Source: Pseudomonas multiresinivorans | GTDB taxonomy: Bacteria; Pseudomonadota; Gammaproteobacteria; Pseudomonadales; Pseudomonadaceae | Length of the DNA stretch: 64,000 nucleotides | Direction: 5' to 3' | Assembly: GCF_012971725.1 (NCBI RefSeq) | Contig: NZ_CP048833.1 | Span: 1,488,001-1,552,000 of the forward strand | In this document: one piece after another, positions 7,938 to 15,380 of the stretch | Layout: the number at the start of each line of letters is the position of its first letter | How positions within the stretch are numbered: the first letter of the stretch is position 1 | Program-made: the position numbers and the translations under genes | The notes under the pieces: generated by a model | What the model saw: the letters and a program-made list of their open reading frames with translations, nothing else | Database searches by the model: none | What the model was told of the DNA's origin: nothing

Positions 7938-8882
7938 ATGAACCTGAAGCAACGCCTGCGCGCCACGTTCGCCGCGCTCGTCCTGGGCGCGCCGCTGGCC
8001 CAGGCTGCCGACCTGCCGACCCTGCGGGTGGGCGACCAGAACTACTACAACGTGCGCGCATCGATGGAAGCGTCCGGCGCGCTTGAAGGCGCGCCCTACA
8101 CCGTCGACTGGAAGCACTTCCAGTCCGCCGCGCCGGTGGCCGAAGGCTTGCAGGCCGGCGCGCTGGACCTGGGCTTCCTCGGCGACTCCGGCTTCATCTT
8201 CCTCGCCGCCAAGGGCGCGCCGGTGAAGCTGATCGGCATCTCCCGGCAGAACCCGGACACCATTGCCCTGCTGGTGCCCAAGGATTCGCCGGTGAAGACT
8301 ATCGCCGACCTCAAGGGCAAGAAGGTCGCCTACTGGCCCGGCGCCTGGAGCCAGCAATTGACCCTGCGTGCGCTGGAGAAGGCCGGCTTGCCCAGCGACT
8401 ACGTGGAGTTCGTCAAGCTGATGCCCATCGACGCCGCCGCCGCATTGCCACGCGGCAGCATCGATGCCTTCCCGGTGTGGGAGCCCTACATCTCGCAGCA
8501 GATCGTATTCTCCGGCGCGCGCCCGATCCTCACTGCCCGCGACCTGATGCCGGGGCTGTCGAGCATCGCTGCCAACGCCAATTCCATCGATCCCAAGCGC
8601 GAGCAGATCGCCGACTTCCTTGGCCGCCTGCAGAAGGCCCGCGCCTGGGTCGAGGCGCACAAGGAGCAGTACGCCGACATCTGGGCGAAAAAGGCCAACC
8701 TCGACCAGTCCGTGTCGCGCCACTGGATCGGCCAGGCCGCCATGAGCGTGGGCCCGGTGGATAAACAGGCCGCCGCCGATTACCAGGGCACCGCCGACTT
8801 CCTCCTGCAAACCGGCGCGCTGCCCAAGGCTTTCGATACCTCCAGCGTGATCGATACCTCCTTCACCACCTCATTCCACTGA
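7938..8882 (+). CDS. ABC transporter binding protein, sulfonate type (first of three)
   Basis: A 314-residue periplasmic solute-binding protein of the SsuA/TauA (NMT1-like) family. A signal peptide ending near residue 24 (LVLGAPLAQA) is followed by LRVGDQNYYNVRASMEASGALEG and DLKGKKVAYWPGAWSQQ. GAGGAG precedes the ATG by seven bases. It has no ATPase or permease of its own next to it; the only pair in the locus is TauBC downstream. It probably captures a sulfonate or sulfate ester for the preceding monooxygenase. Confidence 0.86.
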   Translation: MNLKQRLRATFAALVLGAPLAQAADLPTLRVGDQNYYNVRASMEASGALEGAPYTVDWKHFQSAAPVAEGLQAGALDLGFLGDSGFIFLAAKGAPVKLIGISRQNPDTIALLVPKDSPVKTIADLKGKKVAYWPGAWSQQLTLRALEKAGLPSDYVEFVKLMPIDAAAALPRGSIDAFPVWEPYISQQIVFSGARPILTARDLMPGLSSIAANANSIDPKREQIADFLGRLQKARAWVEAHKEQYADIWAKKANLDQSVSRHWIGQAAMSVGPVDKQAAADYQGTADFLLQTGALPKAFDTSSVIDTSFTTSFH

Positions 8883-8907
8883 GTGGCGGGTTCTCAGCTA
8901 AGGCAAA

Positions 8908-8923
8908 AAGGTTATTTAACCTT
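8908..8923. promoter_or_regulatory. Perfect inverted repeat in the gap after the first binding protein
   Basis: AAGGTTA-TT-TAACCTT lies 26 bases after the stop codon in a 193-base gap. It could be an operator for the next gene or a short mRNA stem; no T-run follows, so it is not a convincing terminator. Confidence 0.35.
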
Positions 8924-9075
8924 GCGGCGGTGCTTGGATATGGTTCTAAGTGCCGCCCCGGCCGCCGGCTCTGTCCGACGGCGTAACGGGGTAGTTCCAG
9001 GCTCCGTTTCCGCTTCAGTCCACCCGCGCGCCCAACGCCCAGGCCACTGATCCTCGTGTCTATCCAGAGGTGTCC

Positions 9076-9972
9076 ATGAGCGTTGTTCCATTCCGGCTGG
9101 CTGCGACCCGGCCGGTCGCACCGCCTGTTCCCAGCACGGCCGGAACCTGGGCTCGCGCACTGCGCGAGTCCGGCCTGCTGCGGCTGTCCCTGCCAGCTCA
9201 ACTGGGCGGTAGCGCCAGTCCCTGGCAGGACATCCTGCAAACCCTGCGCGATCTCTGCGAGCGGGACGGCGGGCTGGCCCGGCTGTTCGCCGTCCATCAC
9301 CTGCAACTGGCGCGGGTCAGCCTGCTGGGCAGTCGCGAGCAGGTGCAGCGGCTGCTCAACCTGACACTGTTGCGCGAGCCGCTGTGGGGCGCGCTGGGGG
9401 ACGGGCAGTCGCTGCAGGCCGCCGAACATGTGCGGGGTGGTTTCCGCGTCAATGGCGCGGAGTGGGACGCCTTCACCGTCGAAGCCGCCGACTGGCTGGT
9501 GCTGCGCGCCTGGTACGAACCCGGCCGCGATTTCCTCCTCGCCGCGCTGCCCGGCGCGCGTGCGGGCTTGGTGCTGCGCGGCGGTGCGCAGTGCAACGAA
9601 CTGCGCTTGCACCCGGAAGACATCCTCCTGCCGCCGGGGCTGGCGATCACGCCCCGGCGTTCGCTGTGCGATGGCCTGGCCCTGCTGCTGGAAGCCAACG
9701 TCGCCCTCGGTCTCGCACTGCATGCGGCAGAGCGGCTGGAACTGGCGCAGAGCTCTGAGTTGTTGCGGCTTCTCGGGCTGGGACTGGTGCTCAGCGAACA
9801 GGCCGCCGCGCAGCTGGACGACGACATCGCCGCTGGCGCCGGGCTGAGCTTCAGCCGCAGCAGCCATTTTTCCAACCTGGCCATCCAGGCGCTGGCGGTG
9901 GCTCGTGAAGCCGCGCAGTCGAGTCTCCGTGCAGAGGGCTTGAGGGCCCGGCTGCTGGGGGCTGCGCACTGA
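9076..9972 (+). CDS. Short acyl-CoA-dehydrogenase-like protein in the sulfonate operon
   Basis: A 298-residue protein resembling the acyl-CoA dehydrogenase / DszC / SfnB group of flavin enzymes. The N-terminal helical part (LRESGLLRLSLPAQLGG and LCERDGGLARLFAVHHLQLA, about 25-80) and the middle beta domain (about 95-185) are visible. The family is usually 380-410 residues, so about 100 are missing, mainly from the C-terminal helical bundle. The ATG at 9076 is preferred over a GTG at 9070, because AGAGG (9066-9070) is five bases before it. SfnB-like proteins oxidise sulfones or sulfonates using reduced flavin, but whether this short form binds flavin is uncertain. Confidence 0.7.
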   Translation: MSVVPFRLAATRPVAPPVPSTAGTWARALRESGLLRLSLPAQLGGSASPWQDILQTLRDLCERDGGLARLFAVHHLQLARVSLLGSREQVQRLLNLTLLREPLWGALGDGQSLQAAEHVRGGFRVNGAEWDAFTVEAADWLVLRAWYEPGRDFLLAALPGARAGLVLRGGAQCNELRLHPEDILLPPGLAITPRRSLCDGLALLLEANVALGLALHAAERLELAQSSELLRLLGLGLVLSEQAAAQLDDDIAAGAGLSFSRSSHFSNLAIQALAVAREAAQSSLRAEGLRARLLGAAH

Positions 9973-10146
9973 TCGACGGGTAAATCCGTCCGGCATTAGT
10001 TAAGAACTAAAAATTATTTATTTTGGATTTTTTATACCTGTAATCTTCGCTCTACCGGACCACCGGACTCATCCAGCACCACCTGACCTGTCCAGTGGTC
10101 CGCCTCGCTCTGCGGGCGGCCAACCCGTACCCGAGGAGCCGTATCC

Positions 10147-11118
10147 ATGTCCCGCAGTCATTTCCTGCGCCGTTTCGCCGTTGGCCTCAGCGCGTCGGTC
10201 GCCCTGTTCGGCGCCCTGTCCGCCCAGGCCGAGCAGACCCTGCGCATCGGCTTCCAGAAGTCCTCCACGCTGCTGACCGTGGTGAAAGCCCAGGGCAACC
10301 TGGAGCGCGAACTGGGCAAGCAGGGCATCAAGGTCACCTGGCATGAGTTCCCCAGCGGCCTGCCGCTGCTCGAATCGCTGAATGTGGGTAACGTCGACCT
10401 GTCCGCCGACGTCGCCGATACCGTACCCGTCTTCGCCCAGGCCGCCGGCGCGCAGCTGACCTATTTCGCCCGCGAAACCCCGTCGCCCACCGCGCAGTCG
10501 ATCCTGGTGCCGCACGATTCGCCGCTCAATTCCCTGGCCGATCTCAAAGGCAAGCGCGTGGCTGTGACCAAGGCCGCCGGCAGCCACTACCTGCTGATCG
10601 CCGCCCTGCAGAAGGCTGGGCTGAAGTTCTCCGACATCCAGCCGGCGTACCTCACTCCCGCCGATGGCCGTGCCGCCTTCGAAAACCACAAGGTCGATGC
10701 CTGGGTGACCTGGGACCCGTACGTGGCCAGCGCCCAGCGCCAGCAGAACGCCCGCGTGCTGGTCGATGGCAAGGGCCTGGCCAGCTACCAGCGCTACTAC
10801 CTGGCGTCCACCGAGTACGCCAAGGCCCACCCGGAAGTGCTCAAGCAGGTCTTCGCCGAACTGCAGAAGACCGGCCGCTGGGTGAAAGAGCACCCCGCCG
10901 ACGCCGCCAAGGTGCTCGGCCCGCTGTGGGGCAACCTCGATGTCGCCACCGTCGAACAGGCCAATGCCCGCCGCAGCTATGACGTGCAGCCGGTGCGCAA
11001 GGACGGCCTCGACGAGCAGCAACGCATTGCCGACGCCTTCTACGCCGAAGGCCTGCTGCCCAAGCCTGTCGATGCCCGCGCGGTGCCGGTCTGGCAGCCG
11101 GACGTGGCGAGCAACTGA
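10147..11118 (+). CDS. ABC transporter binding protein, sulfonate type (second of three)
   Basis: A 323-residue SsuA-like periplasmic protein. The signal peptide ends near residue 28 (GALSAQAE); the mature part opens LRIGFQKSSTLLTVVKAQGNLE, the usual start of aliphatic sulfonate binding proteins, and carries DLKGKRVAVTKAAGSHYLL. GAGGAG precedes the ATG. The 174-base gap before it is A+T-rich, so it may have its own promoter. It lies 80 bases before tauA and presumably shares TauBC. Confidence 0.88.
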   Translation: MSRSHFLRRFAVGLSASVALFGALSAQAEQTLRIGFQKSSTLLTVVKAQGNLERELGKQGIKVTWHEFPSGLPLLESLNVGNVDLSADVADTVPVFAQAAGAQLTYFARETPSPTAQSILVPHDSPLNSLADLKGKRVAVTKAAGSHYLLIAALQKAGLKFSDIQPAYLTPADGRAAFENHKVDAWVTWDPYVASAQRQQNARVLVDGKGLASYQRYYLASTEYAKAHPEVLKQVFAELQKTGRWVKEHPADAAKVLGPLWGNLDVATVEQANARRSYDVQPVRKDGLDEQQRIADAFYAEGLLPKPVDARAVPVWQPDVASN

Positions 11119-11198
11119 TCCGCAATTTCCCGCCGCTCTCCCGAGCGGCCCGTCACGGCCCGGCCGGCCGCCTTTGTACGCATTTCCAGGAGCTCCAC

Positions 11199-12209
11199 AT
11201 GAAACACATCAGTGCCCCGCGCCGCCTGCTGGCCGCGCTTGCCCTGGTCGGCGTCGCTGGCGCCGCCCAGGCCGACATCACCCTCGGCTACCAGACCGGC
11301 ATCGACCCGACCAAGGTGCCCCAGGCCGACGGTACCTACGAGAAAGTCATCGGTGAGAAGCTCGACTGGCGCCGCTTCAACAGCGGCCCGGAAGTGGTCG
11401 CCGCCATCGCCTCGGGTGATGTACAACTGGGCAACCTCGGCTCCAGCCCGTTGGCCGCCGCCACTTCCCGTGGCCTGCCGATCGTCGCCTTCATCGTCTC
11501 CGCGCAGATCAACGCCGCGGAGGCCCTGGTGGTGCGCAACGGCAGCAAGATCGAGAAGCCCGAGGATCTGGTCGGCAAGACCATCGCCACGCCTTTCGTG
11601 TCGACCTCGCACTACAGTCTGCTGGGCGCGCTCAAGCACTGGAAGATCGACCCCACCAAGGTGAAGATCGTCAACCTCAACCCCACCGAGATCGCCGCCG
11701 CCTGGCGCCGTGGCGACATCGATGGCGCCTTCGTCTGGTCGCCCGCCCTGGGCGAGATCAAGAAGTCCGGCAAGGTGCTGACCGACGCCGCCGAAGTCGG
11801 CCAGTGGGGCGCGCCGACCTTCGAGGTCTGGGTCGCTCGCAAGGACTTCGCCGAGAAGCACCCGGAAATCATCGCCAAGTTCGCCAAGGTCAGCCTGGAT
11901 TCCTTCGCCGACTACAACGCCCACAAGGCCGAGTGGACCGCCGATTCCGAGCAGGTGAAGAAGATCGCCAAGCTGACCGGCGCCGATCCGAAGGACGTGC
12001 CCGAGCTGCTGGCCGGTTCGGCCTTCCCCGAATCCCAGGCGCAGCTGTCGTCCGCGCTGCTGGGCGGCGGCACCGCCAAGGACATCGCCGGTACCGCTGC
12101 CTTCCTGAAAGAGCAGAAGCGCGTGCCTTCGGTACTCAAGGACTACTCGCCCTACGTCAGCGCGGAATACGTGCGCCAGGCGGAGAGCGTGCAGGTCGGG
12201 CAGCGCTGA
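11199..12209 (+). CDS. tauA: Taurine ABC transporter, periplasmic binding protein TauA
   Basis: A 336-residue binding protein with a signal peptide ending near residue 25 (GAAQADI). The opening ITLGYQTGIDPTKVPQADGTYE and the internal FVSTSHYSLLGALKHW and AAWRRGDIDGAFVW are characteristic of TauA rather than SsuA. It delivers taurine to TauBC in the inner membrane. AGGAG is seven bases upstream of the ATG. Between it and tauB are a REP unit and a CTCTCCC repeat (248 bases), which may lower downstream expression. Confidence 0.92.
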   Translation: MKHISAPRRLLAALALVGVAGAAQADITLGYQTGIDPTKVPQADGTYEKVIGEKLDWRRFNSGPEVVAAIASGDVQLGNLGSSPLAAATSRGLPIVAFIVSAQINAAEALVVRNGSKIEKPEDLVGKTIATPFVSTSHYSLLGALKHWKIDPTKVKIVNLNPTEIAAAWRRGDIDGAFVWSPALGEIKKSGKVLTDAAEVGQWGAPTFEVWVARKDFAEKHPEIIAKFAKVSLDSFADYNAHKAEWTADSEQVKKIAKLTGADPKDVPELLAGSAFPESQAQLSSALLGGGTAKDIAGTAAFLKEQKRVPSVLKDYSPYVSAEYVRQAESVQVGQR

Positions 12210-12222
12210 GCTCCGGCTCTTC

Positions 12223-12246
12223 GTAGGAGCGAGCTTGCTCGCGAAC
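12223..12246 (+). repeat. REP element, single copy after tauA
   Basis: The GTAGGAGCGAGCTTGCTCGC unit begins 14 bases after the tauA stop codon, inside an operon-like gene run. In that position REP units commonly act as mRNA stability barriers or polarity points. Confidence 0.85.
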
Positions 12247-12289
12247 CTAGGTTCGCTTTGAAGCTCGGGCCTGCAATTTTTTCGCGGGG

Positions 12290-12411
12290 CACCCTCTCCC
12301 CCGCCCTCTCCCTTAAGGGAGAGGGAGCTGTCCGTGCCGGCTGACGCTGAGGTTTCAACCTGTGCCGAACGGTCCCCTCTCCCTTCAGGGAGAGGGTTAG
12401 GGAGAGGGCAA
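12290..12411. repeat. CTCTCCC-type intergenic palindromic repeat, copy 2
   Basis: CCCTCTCCCTTAAGGGAGAG and CCCTCTCCCTTCAGGGAGAG are separated by about 50 bases and end in GGGTTAGGGAGAGGG. The middle (GTGCCGGCTGACGCTGAGGT) is nearly the same as in the copy at 1508-1631. It lies between tauA and tauB. Confidence 0.85.
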
Positions 12412-12457
12412 TCGCCGCACCGAACCATCCCCTTTCTCACCCTACGGAGGGCAGAAC

Positions 12458-13249
12458 ATGAGCCGTCTGACGGCCGAGGCGGTCAGCCTCACTTTCCAGC
12501 AGCGCGGACGCGAGCGCGTCGTGTTGCAGGACCTCACTCTCAGCCTGGCCAAGGGCGAATCCCTGGTGGTGCTCGGCCCGTCCGGCTGCGGCAAGTCCAG
12601 CCTGCTCAACGTGCTGGCAGGCTTCCAGGCGCCGGACAGCGGCCGCGTGCAGATCGATGGCCGGACCCTCGAAGGCCCTGGCGGGGAACGCGGCGTGGTG
12701 TTCCAGGATGACGCCCTGATGCCCTGGCTCAACGCCCTGGACAACGTGGCCCTGGGCCTGCGCATTCGCGGCGTGGGCGCTGCCGAGCGCAATGCCCGTG
12801 CCCACGAAGTACTGAAGCTGGTGGGCCTGGGCGAGCACGCGGACTACCGCATCTCGCAACTTTCCGGCGGCCAGCGGCAGCGCCTGGGCCTCGCCCGCGC
12901 ACTGGCGGTGGAACCGGATTTCCTGCTGCTCGACGAACCCTTCGGCGCGCTCGATGCGCTGACCCGCGAACGCATGCAAGTGCTGACCCTCGACCTGTGG
13001 CGCAAGACCGGCAAGGGCCTGTTCCTGATTACCCACAGCGTCGACGAAGCGCTGTTCCTCGCCACTGACCTGGTGGTGATGGACGGGCCACCGGCGCGCA
13101 TCGTCAAGCGCCTGTCGCTGGACTTCGCCCGCCGCTACGCCGCCGGCGAGCCGGTGCGCAGCATCAAGTCCGACCCGGAGTTCGCGCGTCTGCGCCAACT
13201 GCTTCTCGATGAGTTCCTCGAAGAACCGGAGGCCGAGCATGCCCACTGA
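12458..13249 (+). CDS. tauB: Taurine ABC transporter, ATPase TauB
   Basis: A 263-residue ABC ATPase powering sulfonate import from the cytoplasmic face. Walker A is GPSGCGKSS (residues 40-48), the signature is LSGGQRQRLGLARAL and Walker B is LLLDEPFGALD. GGAGGG precedes the ATG. It overlaps the start of tauC by 11 bases and is the only ATPase of the locus, so it probably serves all three binding proteins. Confidence 0.93.
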   Translation: MSRLTAEAVSLTFQQRGRERVVLQDLTLSLAKGESLVVLGPSGCGKSSLLNVLAGFQAPDSGRVQIDGRTLEGPGGERGVVFQDDALMPWLNALDNVALGLRIRGVGAAERNARAHEVLKLVGLGEHADYRISQLSGGQRQRLGLARALAVEPDFLLLDEPFGALDALTRERMQVLTLDLWRKTGKGLFLITHSVDEALFLATDLVVMDGPPARIVKRLSLDFARRYAAGEPVRSIKSDPEFARLRQLLLDEFLEEPEAEHAH

Positions 13250-14057
13250 AACCCTCGCCGCCAAACTCCCCGCCGCCGCGCCGAAAGCCCGCAGCGTACC
13301 GGGTGATTACCGCCGCTGGGCCGCCGCCGGCAGCATCGTCGGCGTCTTCGTGCTGTGGTGGCTGGCCACGCACCTGGGCTGGGTCGACACCCTGTTCCTG
13401 CCGGCCCCGGAGCAACTGGTGGAGGCCTTCCAGCGCGTGCTGGCCGAAGGTTACGTCGACGCCTCGCTGTGGCAACACGTCGGCACCAGCCTGATGCGTG
13501 TGCTGCTGGCGCTGGGCGCGGCGGTGCTCACGGCGATTCCGCTGGGCATCCTGATGGGCCTCAATCCGCTGGTCAGCGCGGCGTTCGATCCGCTGGTGGA
13601 GTTCTATCGCCCGGTGCCGCCGCTGGCGTACCTGCCGTTGATTGTCATCTGGTTCGGCATCGGCGAGCTGTCCAAGGTGCTGCTGATCTACCTCGCCCTG
13701 TTCGCGCCGCTGCTGATCGCCACCGCCGCCGGTGTGCGCCGTGTGGACAAGTCGCGCATCCAGGCCGTGCGCTGCCTGGGCGCGAGCCGCCTGCAGGTGG
13801 TGCGTCACGTCATCCTGCCCAGCGCGCTGCCGGAAGTCCTGACGGGCCTGCGCATCGCCCTGGGCGTGGGCTGGTCGACCCTGGTCGCCGCCGAACTGAT
13901 CGCCGCCAACCGCGGCCTGGGCTTCATGGTGCAGTCCGCCGCGCAGTTCCTCGCCACCGATGTGGTGGTGCTGGGCATCCTGCTGATCGCCGCCATCGCG
14001 CTGAGCTTCGAGCTTGGGCTGCGCTGGCTGCAGAAGCGTTTCGCTTCCTGGGAGTGA
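13239..14057 (+). CDS. tauC: Taurine ABC transporter, permease TauC
   Basis: A 272-residue inner-membrane permease with about six membrane segments and the EAA loop (GVRRVDKSRIQAVRCLGASR, about residues 165-185). The ATG at 13239 is chosen because CCGGAGG lies 6-12 bases upstream; an in-frame ATG ten codons earlier has no such site. Translation is coupled to tauB through an 11-base overlap. A CTCTCCC repeat follows and separates it from tauD. Confidence 0.92.
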   Translation: MPTETLAAKLPAAAPKARSVPGDYRRWAAAGSIVGVFVLWWLATHLGWVDTLFLPAPEQLVEAFQRVLAEGYVDASLWQHVGTSLMRVLLALGAAVLTAIPLGILMGLNPLVSAAFDPLVEFYRPVPPLAYLPLIVIWFGIGELSKVLLIYLALFAPLLIATAAGVRRVDKSRIQAVRCLGASRLQVVRHVILPSALPEVLTGLRIALGVGWSTLVAAELIAANRGLGFMVQSAAQFLATDVVVLGILLIAAIALSFELGLRWLQKRFASWE

Positions 14058-14077
14058 TGAGGCCGAGAGTTGAAGGC

Positions 14078-14242
14078 CCCTCTCCCTAACCCTCTCCCGC
14101 GAGCGGGAGAGGGGACTGGTCCTGAGCGGAGGTGAGTGCCTCTGCTACCCGGAAAGGTACTGCGAATGCAGGACTGCTCCGGAATATCTGAACACGCCGA
14201 ACGGCTCCCTTTTCCTTCAGGGAGAGGGCTGGGGAGAGGGCA
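14078..14242. repeat. CTCTCCC-type intergenic palindromic repeat, copy 3
   Basis: CCCTCTCCCTAACCCTCTCC with CGAGCGGGAGAGGGG opens the unit, and CCTTCAGGGAGAGGGCTGGG closes it. The internal part is longer and more diverged than in the other copies. It fills the 228-base gap between tauC and tauD. Confidence 0.8.
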
Positions 14243-14285
14243 AGCCAAGCCGCCCACCCCGTGAACCTCACGAGAGAACACGAAC

Positions 14286-15122
14286 ATGACCACCCTGACC
14301 ATCGAACCCATCAGCCCGGCCCTGGGCGCCGTCGTTTCTGGCGTGCGCCTGGCCGATCCGCTGGACGACGCGGCGCAGCGCCAGATCGAGCAGGCCCTGC
14401 TCGATCACCACGTGCTGTTCTTCCGCGACCAACCGCTGACGCCGAGCCAGCAGGCGAACTTCGCCGCGCGCTTCGGTGACCTGCACATCCACCCGATCTA
14501 CCCCAGCTCGCCGGAGCAGCGCGAAGTCATCGTCCTCGATACCGCCGTCACCGACGTGCGCGACAACGCCATCTGGCACACCGACGTGACCTTCCTGGAG
14601 ACCCCGGCCCTGGGCGCCGTGCTCGCCGCCAAACAGCTGCCGCCCTACGGTGGCGATACCCTGTGGGCCAGCGGCATCGCGGCGTTCGAGGCGCTGTCGA
14701 AACCGCTCCAGCAACTGCTCGATGGCCTTACCGCGACCCACGACATCAGCAAGTCCTTCCCGCAGGAACGCTTCGGCGCCACCGACGCGGACCTCGCGCG
14801 CCTGGAGGAGGCTCGCAGGAAGAACCCGCCGCGCAGCCACCCAGTGATCCGTACGCACCCGGTCACCGGGCGCAAGGCGCTGTTCGTCAGCGACGGCTTC
14901 ACCACCCGCATCAACGAGCTGGAGCCGGCGGAAAGCCGCGCCATCCTCGACCTGCTGTTCGCCCACTTCGCGCGTCCGGAGTTCACCGTGCGCTGGCGCT
15001 GGAAGGAAAACGACGTGGCCTTCTGGGACAACCGCGTGACCCAGCACTACGCGGTGGACGACTACCGCCCGCAGCGGCGCGTGATGCACCGGGCGACCAT
15101 TCTGGGAGACAAACCGTTCTGA
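14286..15122 (+). CDS. tauD: Taurine dioxygenase TauD (2-oxoglutarate-dependent)
   Basis: A 278-residue Fe(II)/2-oxoglutarate dioxygenase that hydroxylates taurine so that it releases sulfite and aminoacetaldehyde. The iron-binding H98-x-D100 (IWHTDVTF) and the distal H254 (TQHYAVDDY) are present, as is the 2-oxoglutarate-binding arginine region (RRVMHRATI). The length matches E. coli TauD closely. It is the last gene of the operon; a REP pair follows. Sulfite would feed cysteine synthesis. Confidence 0.93.
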   Translation: MTTLTIEPISPALGAVVSGVRLADPLDDAAQRQIEQALLDHHVLFFRDQPLTPSQQANFAARFGDLHIHPIYPSSPEQREVIVLDTAVTDVRDNAIWHTDVTFLETPALGAVLAAKQLPPYGGDTLWASGIAAFEALSKPLQQLLDGLTATHDISKSFPQERFGATDADLARLEEARRKNPPRSHPVIRTHPVTGRKALFVSDGFTTRINELEPAESRAILDLLFAHFARPEFTVRWRWKENDVAFWDNRVTQHYAVDDYRPQRRVMHRATILGDKPF

Positions 15123-15152
15123 GTTCGCCACTCGGAATTGGCGGTTTGATTT

Positions 15153-15229
15153 GCAGGAGCGAGCTTGCTCGCGAACCGAATAACTCCGGAGTCATCCGGG
15201 AATCCGTTCGCGAGCAAGCTCGCTCCTAC
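15153..15229. repeat. Inverted pair of REP elements after tauD
   Basis: GCAGGAGCGAGCTTGCTCGC (from 15153) faces its reverse complement (ending 15229) across a short spacer, able to form a large cruciform or mRNA stem-loop. Confidence 0.85.
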
Positions 15230-15380
15230 AGACGGCGCGGCGACTCGGAAATTACCGTCATCCCCGTGACTTAAGGCAACAAAGCCGCACGGCAGACCGC
15301 ATTCGTCGCCATTCTGGGTCGCGGCGGCTGGCGCACTGTCCTACGCTTTGGCAGTTCCGCTTTATGAAGAGACTGCCTAC

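Noticed and set aside
15348..15380. A TTG start giving an 11-residue longer OPT protein
   Set aside because: No ribosome site before the TTG, and the ATG at 15381 gives the usual family start.
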